Shown here: one piece after another, positions 12,303 to 24,816 of the stretch
Layout: the number at the start of each line of letters is the position of its first letter
Position numbering within the stretch: the first letter of the stretch is position 1
Assembly (NCBI GenBank): GCA_022661535.1
Contig: JAKULF010000003.1
Coordinates: 1,798,001-1,862,000, forward strand
Source of the DNA: Eutypa lata
Lineage: Eukaryota; Ascomycota; Sordariomycetes; Xylariales; Diatrypaceae
Length of the DNA: 64,000 bases
Reading direction: 5' to 3'
The notes under the pieces: generated by a model
What the model saw: the letters and a program-made list of their open reading frames with translations, nothing else
Told to the model about the DNA's origin: nothing
Database searches by the model: none
Position numbers and translations under genes: made by a program

Positions 12303-13790
12303 CTAGTTGTACTGCATGTACGTAGCAGTAGAGTTGAACTTGAGGTTACCCTTGATGACCTTGTCCACGGCGCTGAGGAAGTCCTTCTCCGAGGCGACCT
12401 TCCGCCGGGCGCGGATGGCGAACATACCAGCCTCGGTGCAGACACTGCGCAGCTCGGCGCCCGTGGCGTTGGGGCACAGGCGCGAGATGAGCTCCCAGCG
12501 GATGTCGCGCTCGACCGACATGCTCTTGGCGTGGATGCGGAGGATGTTGGCGCGGCCCTCGAGGTCCGGGAGCGAGAACTCGATCTTGCGGTCGATGCGG
12601 CCGGGGCGCATCAGGGCCGGGTCGAGGGTCGAGGGCCGGTTCGTGGCGAACATGACCTTGATGTTGCCGCGGGCGTCGAACCCGTCCAGCTGCGTGATCA
12701 GCTCCAGCATCGTCCGCTGCACCTCGTTGTCGCCGCCGGCGCCGTCGTCGAACCGGGCCCCGCCCACCGCGTCGATCTCGTCGAAGAAGATGATGCACGC
12801 CTTCTTGGTCCGCGCCATCTCGAACAGCTCCCGCACCATGCGGGCGCCCTCGCCCACGTACTTCTGCACCAGCTCGCTGCCGATCACGCGGATGAACGTC
12901 GCGTCGGTCCGGTTGGCGACGGCGCGGGCGCAGAGGGTCTTCCCGGTGCCGGGGGGCCCGTAGAGCAGGGCGCCCTTGGGCGGGTCGATGCCCAGGTCCA
13001 CGAACCGCTCGGGGGAGAGCAGCGGCATCTCGACGACCTCGCGCAGCTTCTCGACCTGCTCCTTGCACCCGCCGACGTCGCCGTACGTGACGTCGGGCTT
13101 CTCCTCGACCGTCATCATGGTGACGCTGGCGTCGATCTTGGGCGGCAGGGGCAGCATGATCTGGTACTTGTTGCGGTCGACGCCGACGCGCATGCCCTCC
13201 TCGATGTCGGTGGGGGAGACGCGCTCGCCGAGCTGGACGACGAACTTGGCGATCTGCTTCACGTTGATGACGTACTTGCTCTTGGACTCGTCGCCCTTCT
13301 CGTCGGCGATGATCTTGGTGCACCGCGCCACCTGCAGCGGCTGCTCCTCCGACATGCGCTGGCGGTCGGCCGCCACGTCCCACAGGTGCGGCGGCGCCAG
13401 CCCCGTGTCGGACTCCTTCACGCCGATCTTCTCGTCCACGCTCTGCTGCTTCTCCTTGATCTGCTTCTCGAGGTTCTTGATCGCCGTGCCGTACGGGGCG
13501 GCGCCGTAGGTCTTCAGCACTTGGATGTCTCTGTACATCGAGAGAGAGAAAATATAGGTTAGTAAACGGGCAAGGGGGATACGGAGGATAGCGACGGGAC
13601 GGGACGTACTCATCTGTGAGAGGAGCGATCTTCTTCTCTTCTATCTCGTCGTCGGCATACTGCTTCTGGTACTTCTCCCAATTCCGACCTGTTGCGGTAG
13701 GCTAAGTAGACAGCAAATAGTTAGTTGGTCAAGAACTTCCTTTTTCATACGGGAGGGCAAGGCACATGAGAAATGAGGGCAACGAACCAT
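12303..13790 (-). CDS. rpt1: 26S proteasome regulatory ATPase RPT1
   Basis: Three coding exons on the minus strand, 13790-13788, 13701-13610 and 13530-12303, give 440 residues. The first exon contributes only the ATG, followed by an 86-nt intron; the second intron is 79 nt. Spliced, the start reads [20 protein letters not shown] and the rest follows Rpt1/PSMC2 closely. Visible parts: N-terminal coiled coil (about 45-70), an OB-type domain containing [13 protein letters not shown], Walker A GPPGTGKT (223-230), Walker B IIFFDE (278-283), pore-loop KYVGEG (255-260), and the RPGRID arginine fingers (near 340-345). The C-terminus is YMQYN. It is one of six ATPases of the 19S base that unfold ubiquitinated substrates and feed the 20S core. 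Third codon positions are almost all G or C, as expected for a strongly expressed gene, and this creates long meaningless antisense frames. It is divergent from CCT4. Confidence 0.97.
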
Positions 13791-14562
13791 CTTGAGGGAA
13801 AGTAGGTGTCACGTTTGACTACTAGGAAACGATGGGAAGGAACAAGAAGGGATGCGGAAATCGGGTGAACGCAGTATGAGTGGTATTTCGTCAAAAATTA
13901 CGAAGTAAGTATTGGATTATAGTAGAGTAAAATGTACAATTTGGATGTTTGATGATGTTACGCAGTTTGTATGATCTTGTAGTTAATAGCAGGAGCTCAA
14001 GGCTCAAAGTGATGACCGGGCCCGTTCAGTTGTTCAAGGCAGGCAAGGCAAGGTTGCCATGCAGCCGCATAAGCTCATGATTACCTAGCGACGCCATGCC
14101 GGTTACAGTTAGAGCCGTTGATAGCCTAGTTATGTAGTAGCTACAGCCCACTAAGCTACCCCCTAGTAGAACAGTTGATAAGAAGTAATCGATAAGCAGC
14201 TTTCAAGGGGGTTTATGCCCAGTATTCATATCTCTGGCATTATTCAATAGTTGAGATAAAACATCCACAGAAACTCACAGAAGCTTGGGGGAAAGAGAAT
14301 CCAATTTCTATGCTAGCTTAATCGCATAAAGCTTTATAACTACATATTATGCAACATACGTAACTAGTTCCCCTTCAAATCCTCAAAAATTTATTAGTTA
14401 CAAGGTCTAAGTTAGAGTCAGGTTGACGCGGGGGACCTCTAAAGTCCAAGCCCACCATTCAACTACATAATTTAAATCACACACACCGAACTTTCGATAT
14501 ACCGACCGACCTTTACACCCTCCTCTTGTTCTAGTTGAAGACCGTCATAACCATATTTCATT
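13791..14562. promoter_or_regulatory. Divergent promoter region of RPT1 and CCT4
   Basis: Start codons of RPT1 (minus) and CCT4 (plus) lie 772 bp apart with no gene between, so both promoters must be here. I looked for the yeast proteasome element GGTGGCAAA and did not see it. Nothing else is recognisable. Confidence 0.6.
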
Positions 14563-16320
14563 ATGTCGGCGTCGACAGCTCCAGCTGCCGCCCCTATCGG
14601 CGGCAACAGCAATACCACCTTCAGAGTCCGTTCTATCTAGTACCTTTAAAAACTTATCAACCGTTGCAGAGCTAACCCGCTCTATATAGGATAGGGAGAA
14701 GCCCATGGCCGTACGGTCATCCAACATTGTCGCAGCTAGAGCCGTTGCCGATGCCATCAGAACATCGCTGGGACCCCGTGGTATGGATAAGATGATCAGG
14801 AGTGGAAAGGGCGAGACCATAATCACAAACGATGGCAACACCATGTTGAAGAGCATGTCCGTCATGCACCCCACTGCCAGGATGCTTGTCAACCTGTCAG
14901 CAGCTCAGGATGTCGAGGCCGGTGATGGAACCACATCGGTCGTCGTCATTTGCGGTGCTCTGCTCGGTGCTGCAGATCGGTTATTGTCAAAAGGTATTCA
15001 TCCTTCAGTCATCTCCGAGTCTTTTCAGAGAGCCGCAGCCGCCGCTGTCGATATTCTTCACGACATGTCACAACCCATCTCCCTGACCGATACCGCCGCT
15101 CTCCTACAAGCCGCCAACACCTCACTCTCCTCCAAGATCGTCTCACAGTATTCCGGACTTCTGGGCCCCATGGCCGTAAATTCTGTCATGAAGACGATAG
15201 ACATCAAGACCGCCGACAACGTCGACTTGAAGAACATCAGAATTGTCAAGAAGGTCGGCGGCACGATAGAAGACAGCGAGCTTGTAGATGGTCTGGTTCT
15301 TCAGCAACCAGTCTTGAAGGCAGCAGGTGGTCCCGTGAGGATGGAAAAGGCCAGGATCGGTCTGATTCAGTTCCAGCTGAGTCCACCGAAGCCAGATGTA
15401 AGCAAAAGACCCAGAAACTCTTAGAACTCATGGAAGAGATAACATTGTTTTGCTAACGGACTATCTATCCTAACTAGATGGAGAACACCATCGCTGTGAA
15501 CGACTACCGCCAGATGGACAAGATTGTCAAGGAGGAGCGTCTGTACCTACTCAACCTGGTCAAGAAGATCAAGAAGGCCAAGTGCAATGTCCTCCTGATC
15601 CAGAAGTCCATCCTGCGCGACGCTGTCAACGACCTATCGCTGCACTTCCTAGCCAAGCTCAACATCCTGGCCGTCAAGGACATCGAGCGCGACGAGGTCG
15701 AGTTCATCTGCAAGTCGACGGGCTGCAAGCCCATCGCCGACATCGACTCCTTCACCGAAGACAAGCTCGGCACCGCCGACCTCGTCGAGGAGTCCCAGTC
15801 GAGCGGCGCCCGCATGGTGAAAGTCACGGGCACCAAGTCGGCCGGCAAGACCGTGTCGGTGGTGTGCCGCGGCGCCAACACCATGATCCTCGACGAGGCG
15901 GAGCGCTCCCTGCACGACGCCCTCTGCGTGATCCGCTGCCTCGTCAAGAAGAAGGCCCTGATCGCGGGCGGCGGCGCCCCCGAGATCGAGGTGGCGGCCC
16001 AGCTGAGCAAGAAGGCGCGCGGGCTCGCGGGCACCGAGGCCATCTGCTGGCGCGCCTTCGCCGACGCCCTCGAGATCATCCCCACGACGCTGGCCGAGAA
16101 CGCCGGGCTCAACAGCATCAAGGTGGTCACGGACCTGCGGCACCGCCACGAGATGGGCGAGCGCGCCGCCGGCGTCAGCATCAAGAGCGGCGGCGTCAAC
16201 CCCAACATCGCCAAGGAGAACGTCCTCCAGCCTCTGCTGGTCAGCACGAGCGCCATCGAGCTGGCCGCCGAGACCGTCAAGATGATCCTGAGGATCGATG
16301 ATATCGCTCTGACGCGGTAA
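14563..16320 (+). CDS. cct4: T-complex protein 1 subunit delta (CCT4)
   Basis: Exons 14563-14625, 14690-15397 and 15478-16320 (introns 64 and 80 nt) encode 537 residues, the normal size. Spliced, the start reads [20 protein letters not shown] then [19 protein letters not shown], the conserved CCT4 entry, and the second junction restores PPKPDMENTI. Group II chaperonin signatures are present: [11 protein letters not shown] (46-56), the GDGTTS nucleotide motif (99-104), and GGGAPE in the C-terminal equatorial part. The protein is one of eight subunits of the cytosolic TRiC/CCT ring that folds actin, tubulin and other substrates with ATP. Codon use changes along the gene: exon 2 is mixed at third positions, whereas most of exon 3 is strongly GC-ending. 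It is head to head with RPT1, and followed by a long gene-poor region. Confidence 0.97.
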
Positions 16321-17136
16321 GGAGTGTGTTACGTGTGCGTGTGCGTGTGTGCATCTAGGCGTAGCGTAGGGCCTTGCTACCTACCTACCTAGGTATGGAA
16401 TGGAGATCGGGGTAATAAAGGATGTATCATATCATACCATAACTAGTGGTTGGTGGCACGAGAAAGAAGATGAAGAAAAAAGTATATACCTCAAAATTCA
16501 CCCTAGGCAGTCCACCGGCGAACGAAAGAACGAAAGAACGAACGAATGAGAGAACGATACGTGCGTAGGTAGTTGGCCCTCGGTCGTAATAGATCATTAC
16601 ATGACGCCAAGTGAACGAGCGGCCTAGTTTATGAAATGAACTTGATTGCTTTTTTTCCATGGTGACTGTAAACCAGATAGGGGACAGACAGTGCGAATGG
16701 CGAATGGCGAATGCTGCGTGTATTATAGGATAAGCTGGTAACAAGCTCATAAGGAGGGCTTAGCTACCTACTTAGTCTACAGTTGAGATGCTCCAGTTCG
16801 TAGTTGATGGATGTGAAAAGTCCCTGGCCGTCTTCAAAGACTGAAATAATTGCTCAAGTGCCCATCATCGACATTTGTCAACTCGGTAGTTTGAGCCAAC
16901 AACCGATACTTTGGATGGTTTCCCACAGCCAAAAAAAGGCTGTCTGGCTGGACTGCCCTCACTATCGCAATTAGGGGGTCGAATGAAGTAGATTGGCCTC
17001 AACCTCAACCTGTCGTAATATAATGAATAAGAAGAACACAGTAGATTAAACCGGCGGCGTGGGATAGGTGTCGTTATAAGTTTAGTCCTAAAGTCGTTGG
17101 TACTTCTGAACAATCTCCTATTCCCTAGTAAATCTC
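16321..17136. other. Intergenic region downstream of CCT4
   Basis: Contains the CCT4 3' UTR, a GTGTGC tract at about 16325-16352 and a TACCTAGGTA palindrome at 16386-16395. No gene seen. Confidence 0.55.
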
Positions 17137-17496
17137 CTATTCACTAGTACTGTAAAAACCCCTATCGTCTTTAAACAGCTTCTCCCATTTCCACTCCTCG
17201 ATGATATGTGTCAGCTCGCCTTCATGCCGTTCGGCAGTGCAGTTATCTCTTTTGCCAGTTCGCTCCTTAAATGTCCCGTTGCTGGTGGCCTGAATACATG
17301 CATTGGCACCTGCTTCGAACTCGGGGACCCAGTAGTTGTTAATGTCCTTCATAGGTGGTGGCATAAGCATCCACGCAACTGGTTATAATGAAGGCCAATA
17401 GCCAATTCCAATCCCTTGCCATTACTTACCGTCTCGTCTAGAGTCAGCTAGGACTGGTGTCACGAGAGGATACTCTCTTCCGAGAGCCCTTTTCTT
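17137..17496 (-). pseudogene. Possible spliced gene remnant or partial gene, unknown function
   Basis: On the minus strand a frame of 22 codons (17496-17431) joins across a good 51-nt intron (17429-17379, GTAAGT...AACCAG) to a 77-codon frame starting ATGCTTATG at 17370 and ending in TAG at 17137-17139. Spliced, about 102 residues are continuous (GREYPLVTPVLADSRR, DVAWMLMPPPMKDINNYW, then an acidic/basic tail ending FYSTSE). Without splicing the downstream frame meets a TAA just before the ATG. No ATG exists in the upstream exon, so the 5' end is missing or lies in an unrecognised exon. I do not recognise the family and see no signal peptide or domain. It could be chance; the splice sites and uninterrupted frame are the only support. 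Confidence 0.3.
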
Positions 17497-20400
17497 TCAT
17501 CAGTGTGTAACTTCAGTGCAGCAGCAACTTGTTATCGCGAAGTCATCATAATTCTAAGATTCAGTGTCAAATCTTCTCGCCTGGTCAGCGTCAACGGTAG
17601 GTAACAAAGCAAGGGGTGCATGAAGAATGGGGGGGGTATACGAGAATGGATCCTACTTCGCAGTTGAGAAGTAGTCAGTCTACAATGTCTCGACATTGTC
17701 TATCTAGTCCCCACGGATAGACATGGCCTGCGGACGCCGAGCTCTGCTGTCTCGACCTTGATGACTGGTTCGTTCTTCGTTGCTAGGTAGTCTATTATTT
17801 CCTCGCGGGAAGATCAAGCGCACGGAAGTACGTGTATTATACCTCCCCGTTGCTAGCCTTTTGCGAAGTCTAAGGCTCTTATAGTACGTGGCTTGTATAT
17901 AGACTTATAGGGATGTAATGTGTATCTCGATGAGATAATATGTAAGCATTGAACCCTATCAACCAATAACTTCAGGCTTAATTATTCTCATGTTTTGCCT
18001 CTTGCCCTCGTTTTGCCCCCTCGGTCGCTAATCATGTTTTGTTTTAGCAGCCATGGAAGCATAGACTTTAAGCAATGCTGCCCCTTTCTACCTGGATTAT
18101 TGTCATGAAGGCTAGAATCACAGCCTATGGCATACATCATGAGAGTTTCTTCGGTGCAGATACGTAATAAATGCATTATACGAAGCATTGCAATGGTTTC
18201 AAGTCAGGGACCGCCGCCCTCAAGGGTGGCATTCTAGAGCCTACCTAGGAGCGTACATACATCTTAGACCACAGCCCCCTCTATACGCGTATGCATAGAT
18301 ACTCGTATAACAACTACTTTTAGAAGAATTATCGTCTACGTGTGTTATACACTACATCTTTTCCGTGGACCAGTTGGAGATGAATCTGACCATTCTATCA
18401 AGGAAGAAGCGACGAGTTCAGCGATATACCTTGACCATGAAGTGATTAACCGAGTTACGATGATATGGACTCTTCGTCACACCATGTAGTCTGTCCGTCA
18501 TTTGAAATACATATCAAAACATTACAGTGGTCAACTAGTGGAACAGAACATCATGGTCATTGGAAGAAACGTCCACCGCAAGCAGCTTTTCACCAGACCA
18601 AGATCTTTCCTATCACACATTGCCCACAGTTGAAGGCGAGGACATAGTTAGATATTCTAAACAGTAGGTTTATACTAGTAATACCTAACGCGCCTGCTGC
18701 TATGCCAGCTTTCCTAGTATGACGTACCAGGGGGGTTGAATCACTTCCAGGGCCGCCGACATCATGCAGACACGTTGTTTGACATCTGGCCTCCTATCTA
18801 GATTATGTATGGCATGGACCGTCCACCACACGAGGTCCCGCAAGGCTTTCAATATGTAACGAAGCAATGAGTGTGGATATATTGTATGTTCTGCCACCTG
18901 CTTTGATATCCACCATCATATAGCTAGCCAGGCATATGTATATACATAACAACACTTTAGATGAAGGGGGCTATGAGTGTCGGTTGAGCTTAAGAAGCGG
19001 TTCGCAGGTTACGTGGTAATATCGCTCCGGGTAACGTAACATCTACTCGCAGTAGCTGTTAGCTGTTGACGTGCCGTACTGCTTTCGCTTCTGTTAACGC
19101 GGGAGTATGTCGGTATTCGTTTAGAATAGGCTGAATCGTAGGCGAGGCAGAGCCGCTGGGCGTGGGATGGAAACCTGGCTGGCTGGAATACGGCTATTAT
19201 GTCGGCGGCTGAACATGGACATGACTCTTCGTTGGCTCTCTAGCAATTAGTCTCTTAGTATGTAGGTATGCAATGGACTGCAAGCATAGCTGCGTCTCCA
19301 TTGATCGGGGGCATATATGTTGACGTTATATCTATATCCCGTTAACCGTTGGCTTCTATGCTTGAATCGTCTGTCAGAATCTCAACACTTCCCCCATCGA
19401 CAAGCGAGGCAGCTCTAACTAATACATACCCAACTGCTTCGATGTCTTTATTCCCAAGTACGAGGGACATGGTGGCTCAGAGGTGTTAATAGCGCTACCA
19501 TATTACTTGGGAAGCTTGGTTCATCAAGACAGGATACCGCCTTTGATCGTTCACGTAACAAGTCATGGGGATGTTTTTATTCAGACAATACCGAGTCCAG
19601 GTATCACCAGGCGCTGCTGTGAAGCATCTGCCCCTCTGATCGTCTAGTATAGGTATAATTCATGGCGATCCTTACTTGTGCCGGTAGTCAATCCGTTCCT
19701 ACGGGTTCCTACTAACTACCTACATACGTAGACTACGTGTCTATATTCCGAAAGCTAGCAACTCATCACTCCAAGCCTCTTAGATGCTAACAAACGATGC
19801 TAAACCTATCGTGATGCTATAATCATGCCATTTTGAAGCCAGCTTTCACTCTGTGCACAAGTGCCAGGTAGCCTTCGGAGCTAGGCCCAGCGATCCGACA
19901 AGCCTAGTTACCTGCTCGAGCATCTCGGAGAGAAGCCGTGGGTAAGACATCTCATCGTTTGGGACGACCGCTCTGGAGTGTCTAGAAGCCTGATCTGCAA
20001 TAGCATTTTCTAACCGCGTTGATCGGCCCGCCGTAGTCGAGTGCTGGCGTGTCTCCCCCTTCCGTGACCAAACTCGCAATATGAGAACCACGTGCTATCC
20101 CTGCATATGCTCAACACGGCCCCCGGGGCATTCATTACCCTCGTAATGCATACCAAATAGACATCCTTGCTCCCCTCTCCGGGGGACAACGTCTCGTGAA
20201 ATCGGCTTCCGGTATGAGAGAGCATCGGCGCTCATGCTTCCTCGCTACACCCTAACATAGATAACCGCCGGCCTCTCGTCCCACGGGGATGGCCCTACTG
20301 CACATACCCCTTTTTTGTGATGTATCCATAAGGAGACGAGATGCTTAGTAGGTTGAAATTATCAATTGGAGATGGTGTAGCCTAGCTAGTGGACACGCAT

Positions 20401-22215
20401 CCTCGCGCAGGCACACGATGCACCCCGGCCTAATCGAATGTTTAACCGCATGATTGTAAATTTTTTTCAGCACTAAAAAAAGTATGGTTAGGACTATACA
20501 TGAATCGCAATGGCTTACTATATGACCACTGAGTATCGGAAGCTATCACGCCAGACCTATTTATCAGCCGGGAGTCAAAGAACCATGGGGGCTGATAATT
20601 CGAGCTGCATTGACGCCAGTAGCGCTACATCTATGTACGTAGAACACTGCGGCCCTCTCCTTATAGAATATAGCTATGGTCGAACTGGGATTCGAAAAGG
20701 GGTTAAGAGAGGCTCTTAGTGTAGTCGTATGTACTCTTATTATTAGACCAGGGATTCGATGGCACTCTTTGTAATTGTGTCAATTCGCCATTCGAAGAAG
20801 GCCTTGTTTGCTTAACCTGGCCCTATCACATTGATTCGGAGAACTAGGTTGGAGTCTTGAAAAAAACCACCTTCCTTAAATACGTAAAACAGCCACACAG
20901 GCGATTCCTTCACGACCCGAAAATACTCTGAAGCAGCTGAGGTTACAAGTTGATAGTGATAGGATTTGAGCTATCGGATTCCTGCAGCCTAGAGCTCTCG
21001 TCACACGTACGTACGTACATAGTTACATACATAGATGAAAGCAAAGAAAGACCACCCGACGCAGACACAGCCCCCCATGAACTATGTATGTATGCGGTCC
21101 ACTATGTATAGATATTATTTCCTCGATGCGCTAGAGGTCAAGCGCAATCTGATATTACATATGTATGTATGAGGTCAAGAAGGCGGCTCAAGAGCGATTC
21201 GCTGGAAGTGCCCGAGAGGCTGCTATCACGGATCAAGTACAGATCAACTTCCACAGCGTACAAGGTTGATAATAATAGAAATAAAATAGATCTATGTACA
21301 ATATGTAAGCACCCTCGATACGAAAAGTCGAAGATAGGGAAAGGCAAGTGGGTTTTTGTTGTTTTGCAAACGATCCTCCCGCTCACCGGGCCCGAAGTAT
21401 ATGGCTTGACAGTGTCCCGGGAGGCCCGAACTGGCACGGCTTACTGGATGCCTTACCGCCTCTAAAACTTAGAAAGGGGCCTAACTAGTAACTATATTCC
21501 AAACACTCCACGGGGTTTCCGCGGCCGCGGTAGCAGGCAATAATTTAAGTTATTTTTAACGGCACAGGCGCGGGATGAGTGACGTCGAGCTTTGTCTTGC
21601 TCGTATCGCCACCGGCCATTTGAGGATTGGATTGGATTGGGGGAGAGAGGGGCACATAAGCCGTCAGCATTGTCTTACACGGGCTGAAACCGGCAACGGA
21701 TTTTAGAACAAGGTGCCTCTTTTTTCCCCCTCTCTCTCACTAGTTATGTGTACGTAACTACGCCAAATGGAACTGTGGTCAACTCAAGCTCATCACCGAA
21801 TGCAAGCCTCATCCGCCGCCAACCACCTCGTACATACAATACCTACATACTACGCAGGTAGTAAGGTAAGTCTATGTATGAGCCGTCGCGTGGGGTGCAG
21901 GGCAGATTTGCCCACCTGCCACCCGCCACCACCTCACGGCATGGCACGAGAGGCGGAAGAAGAAGAAGAAGAAGATATCTTTCTCAACTGAGACTTCCCA
22001 TCCATTCATTCATTCCATTCTCATATTAACTACATATCTCCCGCCCTCTGCTCAACTGTCCATCATTAACTGCCAAGAGCCCATGCAAATTATTCAGACC
22101 AATGCGGGTTCGTGTATGCGAGGCTCCATGGCGTGCTAATGCAGGTTTGTCCCATTTGCAGTCGCGGTGCACAACCAACAGAGAGATATGTATATATGTA
22201 TGTATGTATGTAGGT

Positions 22216-22242
22216 ACACACACACACACACACACACACACA
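22216..22242. repeat. (AC)n microsatellite
   Basis: About 13 perfect AC units, flanked on the left by a short GTAT tract. Confidence 0.95.
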
Positions 22243-24789
22243 TAGCATATCAGTGTAGCAGTGTAGCAGTATAGGTATGGTGGTGGTATAGTGGTGGTGT
22301 CCGCATATGGCCTCTCGGTGATGAATCGGGCAGCACTCAATCTGTTTCCTTGAGGGTGTTATCCCCAAGCCAGTAAGGCCTCTCTCTTCTGTCTTCAGGA
22401 AACCCTGCAAGCTACTACGTACCTAGGTAGGGAAGAAGATAATATGACCATTTCTTTAATCTTTCGCGCCGCTAATTAGCACACCACCATCGCATTACAT
22501 AGCTAAGTTTTTTAGCATCTTTTTATTGTTACATATGTGTTGCTACTACCCTTTCCCCATATTGCCAATATGAGCGAAAGAAGGCTGGCTCATTTGCTAA
22601 AGAACAGCACTTTGCCATATCCAGGACAACGACTGCCGTGAGACGCCAATATTGGAGATGGCTTCGGGACTTTCCCATCGTGGCATCTCGCGCCTCACGG
22701 CACTTTCTCGCTCTAATCTTGAGCTGTATGATATCACCTGCATGCCATGCCATCGTCCCTTTTTCTGAATCTACGAATACGTAGCATTGGTATCTATAAG
22801 GCTGTCTGTCACGGTTCACGAACTACTATTCTACCGCAGCGCCGAGACACACTGCACCCATACGGAACGCCACTAGGTACTCTTCTGTATGTGGTTTATG
22901 TTCCTGAGTCTCGTACATATGTCAGATATGAAATGGGTAAAATTACCTATCGATCTTTCTCTCTCAGACGTGATACATACATACAAATAATACCACGATA
23001 CCAGATACGACTTACCCTGCCTGCTATAGCAGCTACCGCATAAGGGAAGAGGAAAACATCGAAAAGGTTATGATCGTCACAGTCCCCATCTATTAAAATT
23101 CAGCTAGAAATAAACGGTCTGGGGTTTTTGATTAACAAGATTACCCTTTCTAGCCTTGAGCAGTTTAGATTTGGTTGGTCCGTTTTTATCTGAAACACGA
23201 CCTGGCATCTTGGCTGGGCTCCCCCCAGGGCTCCCGGGGCTCCCAGTCGCTATAAGCGGTTCCACTTTGGCCCTTGGTATCCAGAAAAGGACGTCAAGTG
23301 TGATCCTTGGTGATCTTACGACTTGATAAGAATGGGCTTCACTAACTCGTCACGAACGGAGAGAGCCACGGTTTACCTCTTTGCGACATCGCGCATTGCG
23401 TAAGCTTGTTTCCTTTTTCTAGAAGCTTTTTGGGGCATTGCGAGAGAGCGAGCAAAGCGTTGCCTACATACCTAGTGACATACCTAGTGTAACATGACCT
23501 GTGACTGGAAGGATAAAATTCCGGCATGCCATCGGTTGTTGCAGTGGGCCCCTGGGTCTTCAAAAAGAAATGCCGGTTACAGCCCTCAAATGATCGCCGC
23601 TGTCATCTCTCTCGGGAATCTGATTTCTTAACTAATTCCGGGGACCGTTAAAGCTGATACCAAACCACCTAGTACGTTTTGGTAGATGCAATAGATAAAA
23701 TATCACGAGCCTCATTTTATAGCTACGTAGCTGACTACATACATACGTATGTTATGATGAAATCTCAATAGCTTATCTTGGCACACAGACGACCTCATCT
23801 ATCGAGGCTACTGTACCATGTCTACGTTAAAATCACCTACATACGTAGTAAGGTGTTGTTCGCGCTACCGTCCCCCCCCCCCCATGCCCTACACTATAGT
23901 TACATGCATAACGGGGTAGAAGAATCCTTCTGGCAGTTGAATACGGTCTTCGACTGGGACACCCTAGAGCTTTATATGCCGCCCAACTATTAAAGAGGGT
24001 ATATGGGGTAAACAAAGAGTGAGGATTTTGTCGGATTGACTAGACCTCTTGTAGATAAAAGTAATCATTCTGACTCTTGGCATCACTCTTGTCCGAACAT
24101 GGATCGCAAATGAAGCATTCCCGGAAACGGCCTAAGAGACGTTTGATTGCACCTCGGCCCTGCAGATGACGGGCTGCAGGATGGTGTTCTGGCGCTGAAC
24201 ATGGCGAATGGCGTCTACACCAGTGAGATTCCCGATATTGACGCAGTAGTAGTTCGTTAGATTCAGGTACGCCATCAGATTAGCTTTTTTTTCTTCTTTC
24301 TTTCTCTCCTTCTGATGGCTCAACCGGGCGGAATATGGCTGATTGAATTGTGCCCACTCATTCCAATTATCGACCGAAAGTCTCTCCGGGTATGCGCCAT
24401 AGTACGTAGGTAGTAGTTATATTAAGTCATTTTTTAAGGTCTTCCTCGGAACGGCGTCGACCCTTAACGTGACTTGTCCTAATATAGGGTGGGAATAGCG
24501 GGAGATAAACCGTCATTTATCTGGTAATTGAGCCTTCGCCTTCTAGGGGTCTTTTTAATTGTAGCTAATTGTAGCAGCTTACCTAGCGCTGGTCGCTTGG
24601 TTCACTAGCTACGTAGTGCTCGTAGGGGTCCAATGGTGGGTGTGTAGTTGAACATGTAAGTAGACAAGAAACTTCGCAAGTTTAGATGACATGACGTATA
24701 TCGTCTTGGCTCAGCTCGGTGCTATTTTTTATATTTAAATTACTGAGATAGGTTTATGTATTAAAGTTGACAATATTGGCTTAAGCCTA

Positions 24790-24816
24790 TGGATGGATGG
24801 ATGGATGGATGGATGG
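24790..24816. repeat. (TGGA)n microsatellite
   Basis: Between six and seven perfect tetranucleotide units in gene-poor DNA. Confidence 0.95.

Noticed and set aside
12531..13562. Long plus-strand open frame (343 codons) opposite RPT1
   Set aside because: It is antisense to a clearly conserved ATPase, consists of Leu/Asp/Val/Ala/Arg-rich nonsense, and follows from the GC-rich third positions of RPT1.
15504..16280. Long minus-strand frames and an alternative plus frame across CCT4 exon 3
   Set aside because: Same GC-rich codon artefact; the conserved chaperonin frame is unambiguous.
18700..20225. Minus-strand protein-like fragments
   Set aside because: Each is under 85 codons, with no splice model or recognisable domain, and such frames are expected by chance in 11 kb.
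21138..21465. Overlapping frames of about 98 codons on both strands
   Set aside because: Neither shows a domain, signal peptide or splice site; mutual antisense openness suggests chance.
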